From Halorubrum xinjiangense (GTDB lineage: Archaea > Halobacteriota > Halobacteria > Halobacteriales > Haloferacaceae), in assembly GCF_900102375.1 (NCBI RefSeq), contig NZ_FNBO01000018.1, positions 1 to 49,867 of the forward strand: a stretch of 49,867 bases of DNA, given 5' to 3'. Each line of letters begins with the position of its first letter. Position 1 is the stretch's first letter. Positions 1 to 7,063 of this stretch are shown here, piece by piece. The notes under the pieces were generated by a model. The model ran no database searches and was not told the origin of the DNA. It worked only from the letters and a program-made list of their open reading frames with translations. A program made the position numbers and the translations under genes.

Positions 1-338
1 TGTTCGTCGCCGTGTTTGCGGTAGCCGGGCGGATTCGCTTTCGTCTCTCCGTTTTGTCGGTTGCCGTACCAGCCGTTGAACGCCTCAGCGAGTTCTTGAA
101 GGACTCGCTGACTTGACTGAGAATGGAGGTCATCATAGCGTTCGTGGCTTTTGAGGTACGTGGTGAGTTCGTTGTGGTTCGGGATGTGATCGATTTCGTC
201 CCAGATCCGACTACACGTCCACCGGCCGACGTTCCAGAGCCTACTGACTGCGAACCCGAGCGAATCAAGGTCGTCTCGCACCCGCGACTGGTTCCGTATG
301 GACGCAGTGTAGGTGCGGGTAACGACCTGTTTCGCCAT
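1..338 (-). CDS. tnpB: TnpB-family RNA-guided endonuclease, N-terminal part (runs off the window)
   Basis: Reading from an ATG at 338 gives about 112 residues starting MAKQVVTRTYTASIRNQSRV, with LWNVGRW, YLKSHERYDDLHSQSSQRVL, AFNGWY and NPPGYRKHG. This is the N-terminal helical region of haloarchaeal TnpB/OrfB proteins. Members of this family are RNA-guided DNA nucleases encoded in IS200/IS605 transposons. The RuvC-like catalytic part and the zinc finger would lie beyond base 1, so integrity cannot be judged. The reading frame is open and undamaged over the visible part. Confidence 0.85.
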   Translation of the reverse strand, partial: MAKQVVTRTYTASIRNQSRVRDDLDSLGFAVSRLWNVGRWTCSRIWDEIDHIPNHNELTTYLKSHERYDDLHSQSSQRVLQELAEAFNGWYGNRQNGETKANPPGYRKHGDE

Positions 339-482
339 ACGTAACCTATGTAGACAAACCTACTTGAAGGTGTGTATTGGGACCGCGTGGAATATCCCGC
401 TATGCCATCGAACGGTGGACCGTGAAGAGTAGTGTCGGATTCATCCCCGCGCTAAAGCGCGAGGCTTTCTCCTCGATTCTCC
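1..482 (-). mobile_element. Left end of an IS200/IS605-type element carrying tnpB, cut by the window edge
   Basis: On the minus strand the element begins just after a TTAC at 486-483. It continues through a hairpin region (about 472-440) and then into tnpB. The hairpin region matches, with few changes, the region before tnpA at 49521-49562: CGAGG, a GAAAG loop region, CCTCGCGCT, a 2 nt loop, then AGCGCGGGG. Both copies follow TTAC, which fits the sequence-specific insertion 3' of a short target that is known for this family. No tnpA lies between this end and tnpB, so it looks like a tnpB-only (IS1341-like) element. The other end lies outside the window. Confidence 0.75.
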
Positions 483-486
483 GTAA
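440..486 (-). repeat. IS left-end hairpin with TTAC target site
   Basis: Minus-strand sequence from TTAC (486-483) through two alternative hairpins. CGAGG pairs with CCTCG around AGAAAG, and CCTCGCGCT pairs with AGCGCGGGG around TT. The two hairpins share CCTCG, so only one can form at a time. The same arrangement stands before tnpA at 49517-49562. Confidence 0.7.
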
Positions 487-566
487 CCCGCTCCGAGGGG
501 CCGCCTGCGGGTCGCGTCCTTCGTTCTCGGGGTATCTGCGTCCTACGGTTGGTAACGGCCAAATAG

Positions 567-704
567 TGGTTGCCGCACTCGGGTAGTCAAGCCAGTCTGG
601 GTGAGGACAGCATTTCGGATCAGGTCACAGAAACCGCCGAAGCGAGGGCTGACCTGCTGGCGTTCGTCGACGAGATACACAGCGAACTGGAGTTCGACCG
701 CTAG
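567..704 (+). pseudogene. C-terminal scrap of an unidentified gene next to the IS end
   Basis: One frame ending at a TAG at 702-704 encodes a helical acidic tail (DQVTETAEARADLLAFVDEI, then HSELEFDR) that looks like a genuine haloarchaeal C-terminus. Upstream the frame is stopped at 564-566, and the IS left end sits at 482. The scrap may be what remains of a gene broken when the element arrived or by later deletion. I do not recognise the family. The rest of 339-831 shows no convincing gene. Confidence 0.25.
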
Positions 705-831
705 GAGACGCGAGCGACAGTCGACTACCGAAAGGAATCCAGTGGAACCGTCTCGGACGTGTGACTCGTGCCACCGCATCGATCGGCGAGAGGTGGGACC
801 GCTCCGACCGCTGGTCGCACCGAACGACCGA

Positions 832-1041
832 TTAGAGGATGAACGTGACGACCGCGAGCACGACGAAGATGATGACGAGCCACTTGGCGATAGTCATGCT
901 CAGCCCGGCGACTCCGCTGGCGCCGGCCACCGCCGCGATGACCGCGAGGACTAAGAAGACGATCGCCAGTCCGATCAAGTCCCCGCCGAACTGTAAGGGG
1001 GCGAGCGCGGCTCCGTCGTGAACCACTTGGGCCAGGTTCAT
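832..1041 (-). CDS. DUF1328-like small membrane protein
   Basis: A 69-residue protein with two hydrophobic helices (about residues 22-42 and 50-69) separated by a Gly/Ala-rich turn ([17 protein letters not shown]). This matches the architecture of the DUF1328/YtjA family of small integral membrane proteins of unknown function: first helix, a loop around GxAG, then AKxLxxIFxVL and a second helix. The C-terminus ends inside the second helix, as is usual for the family. It stands alone, divergent from the zinc-ribbon gene that follows. Confidence 0.65.
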   Translation of the reverse strand: MNLAQVVHDGAALAPLQFGGDLIGLAIVFLVLAVIAAVAGASGVAGLSMTIAKWLVIIFVVLAVVTFIL

Positions 1042-1128
1042 ACCCTATTGACCGCCGCCACCCGTTTAGTTATCCGAGGGCTATCCTGCGGACGAACCGT
1101 TTTCACGCCAGTGTGCGAGTCGACACCC

Positions 1129-1332
1129 ATGAGCCACCGCTGTCCAGACTGCGGCGTCACGATGGAGGAGGTCCGGTTCGGCATGGGCGACGCCTGGCAC
1201 GCGTACGTCGAGACCGGCGAGAAGCGAGCGGGGCTGCTCGGCAAGCTCGGCGTGAACGAACACAAGGACCTGACAACGGTGATGTGTCCCGAGTGCGGAC
1301 TGGTGCGGCACTACGTCGAGTTCGACGAGTGA
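1129..1332 (+). CDS. Small zinc-ribbon protein
   Basis: A 67-residue protein starting MSHRCPDCG and ending in CPECGLVRHYVEFDE. Two CxxC pairs (residues 5-8 and about 53-56) should bind one zinc ion. This two-knuckle plan is common among small haloarchaeal proteins of unknown role. The ATG at 1129 is preferred over an in-frame upstream start because the upstream extension reads like intergenic sequence and the Cys motif begins directly after the ATG. No operon partner is evident; the next gene starts 93 bp downstream. Confidence 0.65.
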   Translation: MSHRCPDCGVTMEEVRFGMGDAWHAYVETGEKRAGLLGKLGVNEHKDLTTVMCPECGLVRHYVEFDE

Positions 1333-1425
1333 GTCGGGGCGGGGGCGTCGCGCCGGGCCGACAGCGGACCGACACCGGACACATCCGGTCGGGGCTTTAT
1401 TTTTTCGCGCGCCGGACGGAACCGT

Positions 1426-3084
1426 ATGGAGCCAGACTTAGACCGATTCACGTCGCGCCGATCCACCGTGTACGGCCAGCGCGGCGTGGTGGCGACCAGT
1501 CAGCCGCTCGCCAGCGAGGCGGGCGTCGAGGTGTTACGCGAGGGCGGCAACGCGTTCGACGCCGCGGTCGCGACCGCCGCCGCGCTCAACGTCGTCGAGC
1601 CCACCTCGACCGGGCTCGGGGGCGACGTGTTCGCGCTGTACCGAACCGCGGACGGCGAGGTCGGCGCGATGCGTTCTTGCGGCGGCGCCCCCGCGGAGGC
1701 GACGATCGAGAACGTCCGGGCCGCGCTCGCCGAGGACGACGACGCGGACGACTACTACCCAGACGACGGCGGCTACGCGGTCGACGACGCGAGCGAGGCC
1801 GGGATGCCCTTCTACGGCCCGCACGCGGTCACGGTCCCCGGGACGGCCCGCGGCTGGGAGGCGACCGTCGAGGAGCTGGGCCGGCTCAGCCTCGCGGACG
1901 CGCTCGCGCCCGCCATCCGCTACGCGACCGAGGGGTACCCGGTGTCCGAGGTAATCGCGTCTTACTGGGCGAGCGCCGACGCGCTGTTCACCGACGACCA
2001 CGCCCGCGAGGCGTTCCTGTTCGACGACGAGCCGCCGGACATCGGGCAGACCGTGACACTCCCGCGGCTCGGCGAGTCGATGCGCAGGATCGCCGAGGAG
2101 GGCGCGGACGTCGTCTACGAGGGCGAGATCGCCGAGGCGATCGCCGACGAGGTCCAGTCGCAGGGCGGGTTCATGACCGTCGACGACCTCGCGGAGTTCG
2201 AAGTCGAGTGGCCCGACCCGGTGTCGACGACCTACAACGGCGCCGAGGTGTACGAGCTCCCGCCGAACAACCAGGGGCTCATCGCCTTGGAGGCGCTCAA
2301 CGTCGCCGCGGAGCTCGGCGCAGGCGAGTACGAGTACGACTCGCCGGAGCGCGTCCACTACTTCGCCGAGGCGCTGAAGCGTGCCTTCCACGACGGCCAC
2401 CGCTACATCACCGACCCCGAGTACGAGGAGGTCCCACCGCTCGCGTCGAGCGAGTGGGCGGCCGAGCGCGCCGCGGGCGTGGGCGAGACCGCCTCGCACG
2501 ACGTCTCCTTCGGGGTGCCGAACGCGAACGCCGAGGACGCCGACACCGTCCTCCTCACGGTCGCCGACGAGGCGGGCAACGTCGTCTCGTACATCAACTC
2601 CCGGTTCGCCGGCTTCGGCTCCGGGCTGGTCGCCGGCGACACCGGCATCGCCCTCCAGAACCGCGGCGCGTCGTTCTCGCTCGACCCGGACCACCCGAAC
2701 GCCCTCGAACCCGGGAAGCGCCCCTTCCACACGCTCATCCCGGGCGTCGTCCGGTTCGACGAGGACGACTGGGCGGCGTTCGGCGTGATGGGCGGCTACA
2801 TGCAGCCGCAGGGCCACGTCCAGGTGATCTCCAACCTCGTCGACTACGGGATGCCCCTCCAGCGGGCGCTCGACGAGCCGCGCTGGCGCTACCGCGAGAG
2901 CGGCGAGCTAGCGGTCGAACCGCACTTCGACGACGACGCCGCGGCCAAGCTGGTCCGGAAGGACCACGACGTCCGGACGCTCTCGCCGGTCATGTTCGGG
3001 GGCGCGCAGATCGCGCGGAACCGGGACGGGGTCCTCTCGGCCGCCACCGAACCCCGGAAGGACGGGAACGCACAGGGGTACTGA
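1426..3084 (+). CDS. ggt: Gamma-glutamyltransferase
   Basis: A 552-residue Ntn-hydrolase of the gamma-glutamyltranspeptidase family. It cleaves or transfers the gamma-glutamyl group of gamma-glutamyl peptides, and the precursor self-cleaves before a threonine. The N-terminus shows GVVATSQPLASEAGVEVLRE and GGNAFDAAVATAAALNVVEP, followed by TGLGGDVFALY. The likely processing threonine is Thr374 in DADTVLLTVADEAGNVVS. PFHTLIPG and a GGYMQPQGHVQ segment lie in the small subunit. There is no signal peptide, so a cytoplasmic enzyme is inferred. Haloarchaea use gamma-glutamylcysteine as a main thiol, which gives a plausible substrate (inference). A TTTATTTTTTCG tract about 25-30 bp before the ATG fits a leaderless promoter. 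Confidence 0.9.
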   Translation: MEPDLDRFTSRRSTVYGQRGVVATSQPLASEAGVEVLREGGNAFDAAVATAAALNVVEPTSTGLGGDVFALYRTADGEVGAMRSCGGAPAEATIENVRAALAEDDDADDYYPDDGGYAVDDASEAGMPFYGPHAVTVPGTARGWEATVEELGRLSLADALAPAIRYATEGYPVSEVIASYWASADALFTDDHAREAFLFDDEPPDIGQTVTLPRLGESMRRIAEEGADVVYEGEIAEAIADEVQSQGGFMTVDDLAEFEVEWPDPVSTTYNGAEVYELPPNNQGLIALEALNVAAELGAGEYEYDSPERVHYFAEALKRAFHDGHRYITDPEYEEVPPLASSEWAAERAAGVGETASHDVSFGVPNANAEDADTVLLTVADEAGNVVSYINSRFAGFGSGLVAGDTGIALQNRGASFSLDPDHPNALEPGKRPFHTLIPGVVRFDEDDWAAFGVMGGYMQPQGHVQVISNLVDYGMPLQRALDEPRWRYRESGELAVEPHFDDDAAAKLVRKDHDVRTLSPVMFGGAQIARNRDGVLSAATEPRKDGNAQGY

Positions 3085-3259
3085 GACGGCGCGGCCGGGT
3101 CCGCGACGCCGACCGATTTTCTATCAGCGAGCGGGGAGATAGCCCGGTTTCGCGTTCGGCCGCCGAACGGCGAACGGTCGATAGAGCGCACCAATGCGGG
3201 GACAGAGCCGGCCTAATGTGTCAGGGGTCGAGCGAGGTCGTATTTGTGGTCGTGGGTAC

Positions 3260-3268
3260 ACTTATAAC
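3260..3268 (+). promoter_or_regulatory. TATA box of the binding-protein gene
   Basis: ACTTATAAC is centred about 30 bp before the ATG at 3294, the distance expected for an archaeal promoter with a very short or absent leader. Confidence 0.5.
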
Positions 3269-3293
3269 GACTCGTATGGTATACGCTCACAGC

Positions 3294-4667
3294 ATGACGC
3301 GAAGAATTCAGCGACGCGACGTACTCAAAGGCGCCGGTGCGGTCGGTATCGCGGGGCTCGCCGGCTGTTCGACGGAAAGCGGCGACGGTTCGGACGGTTC
3401 CGACGGTTCGGACGGTTCCGACGGTTCGGATGGTTCCGACGGCTCGGACGGGTCCGACGGCAGTGACGTCCCCGACGCGGTCATGGTCGTCGGCTTCCCG
3501 CAGTCCGGTATCCAGCTGTTCCGGGACTTCTACTCGGAGTTCGCCGACAGCGCACCCGACCTGGACATCATCGTCCCGGACGGGCTGATCGACGGCGACC
3601 TCCCCGGTGAGGTCGACAACGACATGAACAACGTCATCGGCACCGCGCCCTCCGCGGGCGGCCCCGGGGCGGAGTTCTTCAACGAATCGTATCAGGAGGA
3701 GTACGGCGAGGACCCGGGCGTGTTCACCGCGCAGGCGTACGACGCGATGGCGGTCGAGATCCTCGCGGCGACCGCGGCCGGCGAGAACGACGGCGAGGCG
3801 ATCCGCGACCGCGTCCGGACCGTCGCCAACCCCGGCGGCGACGAGTTCGGTCCCGCGGACCTCCCCGAGGCCGTCGAGACGGTCGCCGGGGGCGACCCCG
3901 TCCACTACGTGGGCGCGTCCTCGAGCGTCAACTTCGACGTCAACGGCGACATGGCCACCGCAGCCTACGACATCATCGACTTCCAGGACGGCGAGCTCGT
4001 CACCCTCGACACCGTCGAGTTCGGGAACGAGCTCTCCGACGAAGACGAGAGCGCGACCGCCGCGGACCCGGTCGGCGTCGACTCCTTCACCGCTCGGATC
4101 GGCGTGTTGATGCCGGAGACCGGCGACCTCGGTCCGCTCGGCGGACCGATCCGCGACGGCGCGCTGCTCGCGGCCACGCAGGTCAACGACGCCGGCATCA
4201 ACGTCGACGTCGAGACCAGGGTCGAGGACACCCAGACCGACCCGCAGGCTGGCATCTCGGGTGCCAACGCCATCGTCAACGCGGGCTACGGCGCGGTCGT
4301 CGGCCCGGCGTCGTCGAACGTCAACCTCCAGGTCTCCGAGCAGGTGTTCATCCCGAACGGCGTCGTCGGCATCTCGCCGTCCTCGACCGACCCGAACGTG
4401 ACGGACTTAGACGACAACGGCTACATCTTCCGGACGGCGCCCTCCGACCTGCTTCAGGGGCCCGCGATGGCGGACCTCGCAGTGGGCGACAACGTCGGCG
4501 CCGAGACCTCCGGCACGCTGTACCTCAACGACGCCTACGGCCAGTCGCTAGAGGAGGCGTACGTGGGCGCCTTCGAGGAGCGCGACGGGACGATCGACCA
4601 GCGCGTCTCCTTCGAGCCGAACCAGGCGACGTACACCAGCCAGTGGTCGAGCGTGCTGAACGAGTAG
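3294..4667 (+). CDS. livJ: Branched-chain amino-acid ABC substrate-binding lipoprotein with circularly permuted lobes
   Basis: A 457-residue periplasmic-binding-fold (LivJ/Peripla_BP_6) protein. It has a Tat-type signal (QRRDVLKGAG), a lipobox LAGC with Cys25, then nine GSD repeats (residues 32-58). The order of the rest is unusual. Residues 59 to about 250 (VPDAVMVVGFPQSGIQLFRD to YDIIDFQDGELVTLDTVEF) are what normally forms the C-terminal half of the family. Residues 265-457 (FTARIGVLMPETGDLGPLGG, VEDTQTDPQAG, FRTAPSD, LYLNDAYGQSLEEAY, ending SSVLNE) are what normally comes first. A Asp/Glu-rich linker (about 251-264) joins them. The frame is intact. It probably serves the livHMGF permease encoded convergently downstream. 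Confidence 0.88.
   Translation: MTRRIQRRDVLKGAGAVGIAGLAGCSTESGDGSDGSDGSDGSDGSDGSDGSDGSDGSDVPDAVMVVGFPQSGIQLFRDFYSEFADSAPDLDIIVPDGLIDGDLPGEVDNDMNNVIGTAPSAGGPGAEFFNESYQEEYGEDPGVFTAQAYDAMAVEILAATAAGENDGEAIRDRVRTVANPGGDEFGPADLPEAVETVAGGDPVHYVGASSSVNFDVNGDMATAAYDIIDFQDGELVTLDTVEFGNELSDEDESATAADPVGVDSFTARIGVLMPETGDLGPLGGPIRDGALLAATQVNDAGINVDVETRVEDTQTDPQAGISGANAIVNAGYGAVVGPASSNVNLQVSEQVFIPNGVVGISPSSTDPNVTDLDDNGYIFRTAPSDLLQGPAMADLAVGDNVGAETSGTLYLNDAYGQSLEEAYVGAFEERDGTIDQRVSFEPNQATYTSQWSSVLNE
3387..3467 (+). repeat. Nine 9-bp repeats encoding a Gly-Ser-Asp linker
   Basis: Nine consecutive copies of a GGTTCSGAC-like unit encode (GSD)9 directly after the lipidation cysteine, a tether seen in many haloarchaeal lipoproteins. 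The array ends exactly where the displaced C-terminal lobe begins (3468), so it may have taken part in the rearrangement. Confidence 0.85.
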
Positions 4668-4679
4668 GAAGCACCGAGC

Positions 4680-4696
4680 CTTTTCCGGTTTTTCGC
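4680..4696 (+). terminator. T-rich candidate terminator after the binding-protein gene
   Basis: Two T-runs (TTTT and TTTTT) lie 13-28 bp after the stop codon. Archaeal intrinsic termination uses such T-tracts. No other evidence. Confidence 0.35.
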
Positions 4697-4740
4697 CGCC
4701 CGTGAGCCACCGCGCTCGTCGGAGAGACCGATGACGAGGG

Positions 4741-5320
4741 TCGCTTATAAATGGCGTTGCGGTGGCGCGTGCCTGCGAGGCCGCCTCGCGGCCGAGCCGC
4801 GAGGGACCGAAGGTCCCTCTGGAAGCCGGCGCGGAGCGCCGGCGACAGCACGCGCGAGGGAGTCGGCAGTCCGGAGCGAAGCGGAGGACCGCCGACGAGG
4901 CTGGGGAGGCGTGAGGCTGCGGTCCCGCGAGCGACCGGAGGGAGCGAGCGGGAGTACGGAAGACGCAGCGCCGAGCGAAGCGAGGCGACCGTCTTCCGGC
5001 GGTGCTGGGCGGGGCGGGACTCAAAGGGGCAGCCGTGAGGGCGCCGTAGGTGACGCAAGGACCGCAGGGAGTGAGCGGAGCGAGCGACTGAGGACCGCAG
5101 CGAGCGTACGGCGCCCTCACGGCTGGGGCTTTGGACGTGTTCGTCGCCGATCCGCTATCAGCCATTTATAAGCAATCGGCTGGGGCTTTGGACGTGTTCG
5201 TCGCCGATCCGACAGCATCGATTTATAAGCAAACAGCTCGGGATTCGGTGGTGTTCTCCGCCGGCCCACCGCCGGTCTCATATAAATAGCCGCCGGCAAC
5301 ACCCAGAGCCGGTTTATAAA
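4741..5320 (+). ncRNA. Dispersed structured element, copy 1 (candidate non-coding RNA or MITE)
   Basis: This element fills the gap between the convergent binding-protein and livF genes. TTATAAAT at 4745-4752 is followed by the box GGCGCGTGCC, pairing with GCACGCGC. Next come a hairpin whose arms GTCGGC (4862-4867) and GCCGAC (4891-4896) flank GGAGCGAAGCGG, the box GAGGCTGGGGAGGCGTGAGG, and the box GGGACTCAAAGGGGCAGCC (5016-5034). A long stem follows with perfect 19 bp arms at 5030-5048 and 5107-5125. The tail GGCTGGGGCTTTGGA is the start of a 57 bp unit repeated from 5178. No frame resembles a known protein. Three more copies occur in the window. Confidence 0.6.
5121..5320 (+). repeat. 57-bp tandem tail units ending in TATA-like sequence
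   Basis: Units starting at 5121 and 5178 share the first 33 of 57 bases (GGCTGGGGCTTTGGACGTGT, then TCGTCGCCGATCC) and both end in ATTTATAAGCAA. A diverged third unit follows from about 5235 with TATAAATAG, and a partial fourth ends TTTATAAATG. The same unit appears in the tails of the other copies of the element. Confidence 0.7.
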
Positions 5321-5345
5321 TGACCGACGCTCAACAGTAGTTCGA

Positions 5346-6164
5346 TTATCCGCCGAGGAAGTCGCGCCGCACGCCCTCGTCGGCGAGCAGCACGTCGCCG
5401 CGGTCAGTGTAGCGGTTCTCGCCGTTCACCAGCACGTAGCCGCGGTCGCAGCGACGCAGCGCCTCCTTCGCGTTCTGCTCGACCATCAGGATCGCCGTCC
5501 CGCTCTCGTTGATCCGGTCGATCCGGTCGAACATGTCAGAGACGAGGTCGGGGGCGAGGCCCGCCGAGGGCTCATCGAGCAGCAGGAGGTCGGGGTCGAG
5601 CATGAGCGCACGGCCCATCGCGACCATCTGCCGCTGGCCGCCGGAGAGCGTCCCCGCCTTCTGCTCGCTGCGCTCGCGGAGGATGGGGAACCGGTCGTAG
5701 ATCGTCTCGATCTGGTCTTCGGGCACCTCGTCGAGGATGTACGCGCCCATTTCGAGGTTCTCGCGGACGCTGAGCCCGGGGAACACGTTGTCGTTCTGCG
5801 GGACGAACCCGATCCCCTCGCGGATGATCTGCTCGGGCGCGAGCCCCTGGATCGGCTCCCCCTCGAACTCGACGGTGCCGCCCATGTGGGTCGTGAGCCC
5901 GAAGACGGTCTTCATCACCGTCGACTTGCCGGCCCCGTTGGGGCCGACGATGGTGACGTACTCCTCGTCGGCGACGTCTAAGACCACGTCGGTGAGGATC
6001 TGGAGGTCGCCGTAGCCGGCGTCGAGGTCGCGGATCCGCAGTATCGCGTCGCCGTCGATCGCGTGATCGGTGCCGGCGTGGGCGGCCGCCTCGTCGGTGG
6101 CGCCCGACGAGCCCTCGTCGGTCGAGGCCGGTGCGGCCTCCTCGTCCGCGGCGTCGGCGGTCAT
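5346..6164 (-). CDS. livF: Branched-chain amino-acid ABC transporter ATPase LivF
   Basis: A 272-residue ABC ATPase. Walker A GPNGAGKST, signature LSGGQRQMVAMGRAL, Walker B LLLLDEPSAGLAPDL and the switch His region (MVEQNAKEAL) are all intact. The pattern GYGDLQIL and the QNDNVFPGLSVRENL segment are typical of LivF. The first 40 or so residues are an acidic low-complexity extension common in halophiles; an internal start just before the ABC domain is possible. It is the last gene of livHMGF: its start overlaps the end of livG by 4 bp. It powers uptake together with LivG at the cytoplasmic face. Confidence 0.9.
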   Translation of the reverse strand: MTADAADEEAAPASTDEGSSGATDEAAAHAGTDHAIDGDAILRIRDLDAGYGDLQILTDVVLDVADEEYVTIVGPNGAGKSTVMKTVFGLTTHMGGTVEFEGEPIQGLAPEQIIREGIGFVPQNDNVFPGLSVRENLEMGAYILDEVPEDQIETIYDRFPILRERSEQKAGTLSGGQRQMVAMGRALMLDPDLLLLDEPSAGLAPDLVSDMFDRIDRINESGTAILMVEQNAKEALRRCDRGYVLVNGENRYTDRGDVLLADEGVRRDFLGG

Positions 6165-7063
6165 AGGTCCTCCCCCAGGTACGCCTCGATGACCCGCTCG
6201 TCGTTCCGTATCTCGTCGCCGGTCCCCTCGGCGAGCACGCTGCCCTGATGCATGACGATGACGCGTTCGCAGTTGTTCATGATGACGTCCATGTCGTGTT
6301 CGACGAGCAGGAAGGTGTAGCCGTCCGCGCGCAGGTCGTGGATCCGGTCTAAGAGCTTCTCCTCTAAGGTCGGGTTGACCCCGGCGAGCGGCTCGTCGAG
6401 CAGCACCATCTCGGGGTCGGTCATCAGCGCGCGGGCCATCTCCAGCAGCTTCCGCTGACCGCCGGAGAGGTTCCCCGCGTGCTCGTGCGCGAGGTGGTCG
6501 ATCTCGAAGAACTCCAGCGTCTCCCAGGCCCGCTCGCGGAGCGCGGTCTCTTCCTCGACGACGGCGCCGCGGAGCCCGGGCGTCACCGCGCGGATCGCGG
6601 ACTCGCCGAGCTGTCCCTGCGGCGCGAGCATCAGGTTCTCCAAGACGGTCATCTCGGAGAGCTCCCGGGCGATCTGGAACGTCCGGACCAGCCCCTTCCG
6701 CGCGATCTGATGCGGTTTGAGCCCCGTGATGTCCTCGCCCTCGAAGTACACCGTGCCGGCGGTCGGCTCGTGGACGCCGGTGATACAGTTGAACGTCGTC
6801 GACTTCCCGGCGCCGTTGGGGCCGATGAGCCCGGTCAGCGAGCCGGACTCGACCTCAAAGGAGGCGTCGTCGACGGCGGTGACGCCGCCGAACCGCTTCA
6901 CCAGCCCCTCGACGCGGAGCGGCGGACCCCCGGACGGGACGTGTTTCGCCGCCTCCTCGACCGCGCTGTCGTTCGCTTCGGGCTCGTCTTCGGGGGCGTC
7001 CGCCGCGGCCGCGACGTCGGCCGAGTCGACCGCGTCGGGCGCGTCGCTACTCATCTGACTCAC
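6161..7063 (-). CDS. livG: Branched-chain amino-acid ABC transporter ATPase LivG
   Basis: A 300-residue ABC ATPase with Walker A GPNGAGKST, the LivG-typical loop ITGLKPHQIARKGLVRTFQI, signature LSGGQRKLLEMARAL, and Walker B MVLLDEPLAGVNP followed by EHDMDVIMNNC. The first 45 residues are an acidic halophilic extension. It overlaps livM by 17 bp upstream and livF by 4 bp downstream, so the four genes are probably one transcript. Partner ATPase of LivF for the LivH-LivM membrane pore. Confidence 0.9.
   Translation of the reverse strand: MSQMSSDAPDAVDSADVAAAADAPEDEPEANDSAVEEAAKHVPSGGPPLRVEGLVKRFGGVTAVDDASFEVESGSLTGLIGPNGAGKSTTFNCITGVHEPTAGTVYFEGEDITGLKPHQIARKGLVRTFQIARELSEMTVLENLMLAPQGQLGESAIRAVTPGLRGAVVEEETALRERAWETLEFFEIDHLAHEHAGNLSGGQRKLLEMARALMTDPEMVLLDEPLAGVNPTLEEKLLDRIHDLRADGYTFLLVEHDMDVIMNNCERVIVMHQGSVLAEGTGDEIRNDERVIEAYLGEDL

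Noticed and set aside
1534-2817. Long antisense frames over ggt and other genes (for example 9861-11726, 28671-30443, 39803-42082)
   Set aside because: They mirror codon periodicity of the opposite strand, contain no known domain, and have unlikely Arg/Val-rich composition.
1113-4667. A single open frame of 1184 codons covering ggt and the binding protein
   Set aside because: Only the part from 3294 is real. The 5' two-thirds is an Arg-rich shadow of the zinc-ribbon and ggt genes, a normal by-product of very high GC.
3294-4667. Two separate half-genes instead of one permuted gene
   Set aside because: There is no stop, frameshift or start signal between residues 250 and 265, and only one signal peptide.
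4525-5302. Open frames on both strands over element copy 1
   Set aside because: They are Arg/Ser/Pro-rich, differ in frame from copy to copy, and overlap hairpins. The base-paired structure, not a protein, is what is kept.
5121-5320. CRISPR array
   Set aside because: The 57 bp units are adjacent without unique spacers of regular length and there are no cas genes. No CRISPR was seen anywhere in the window.
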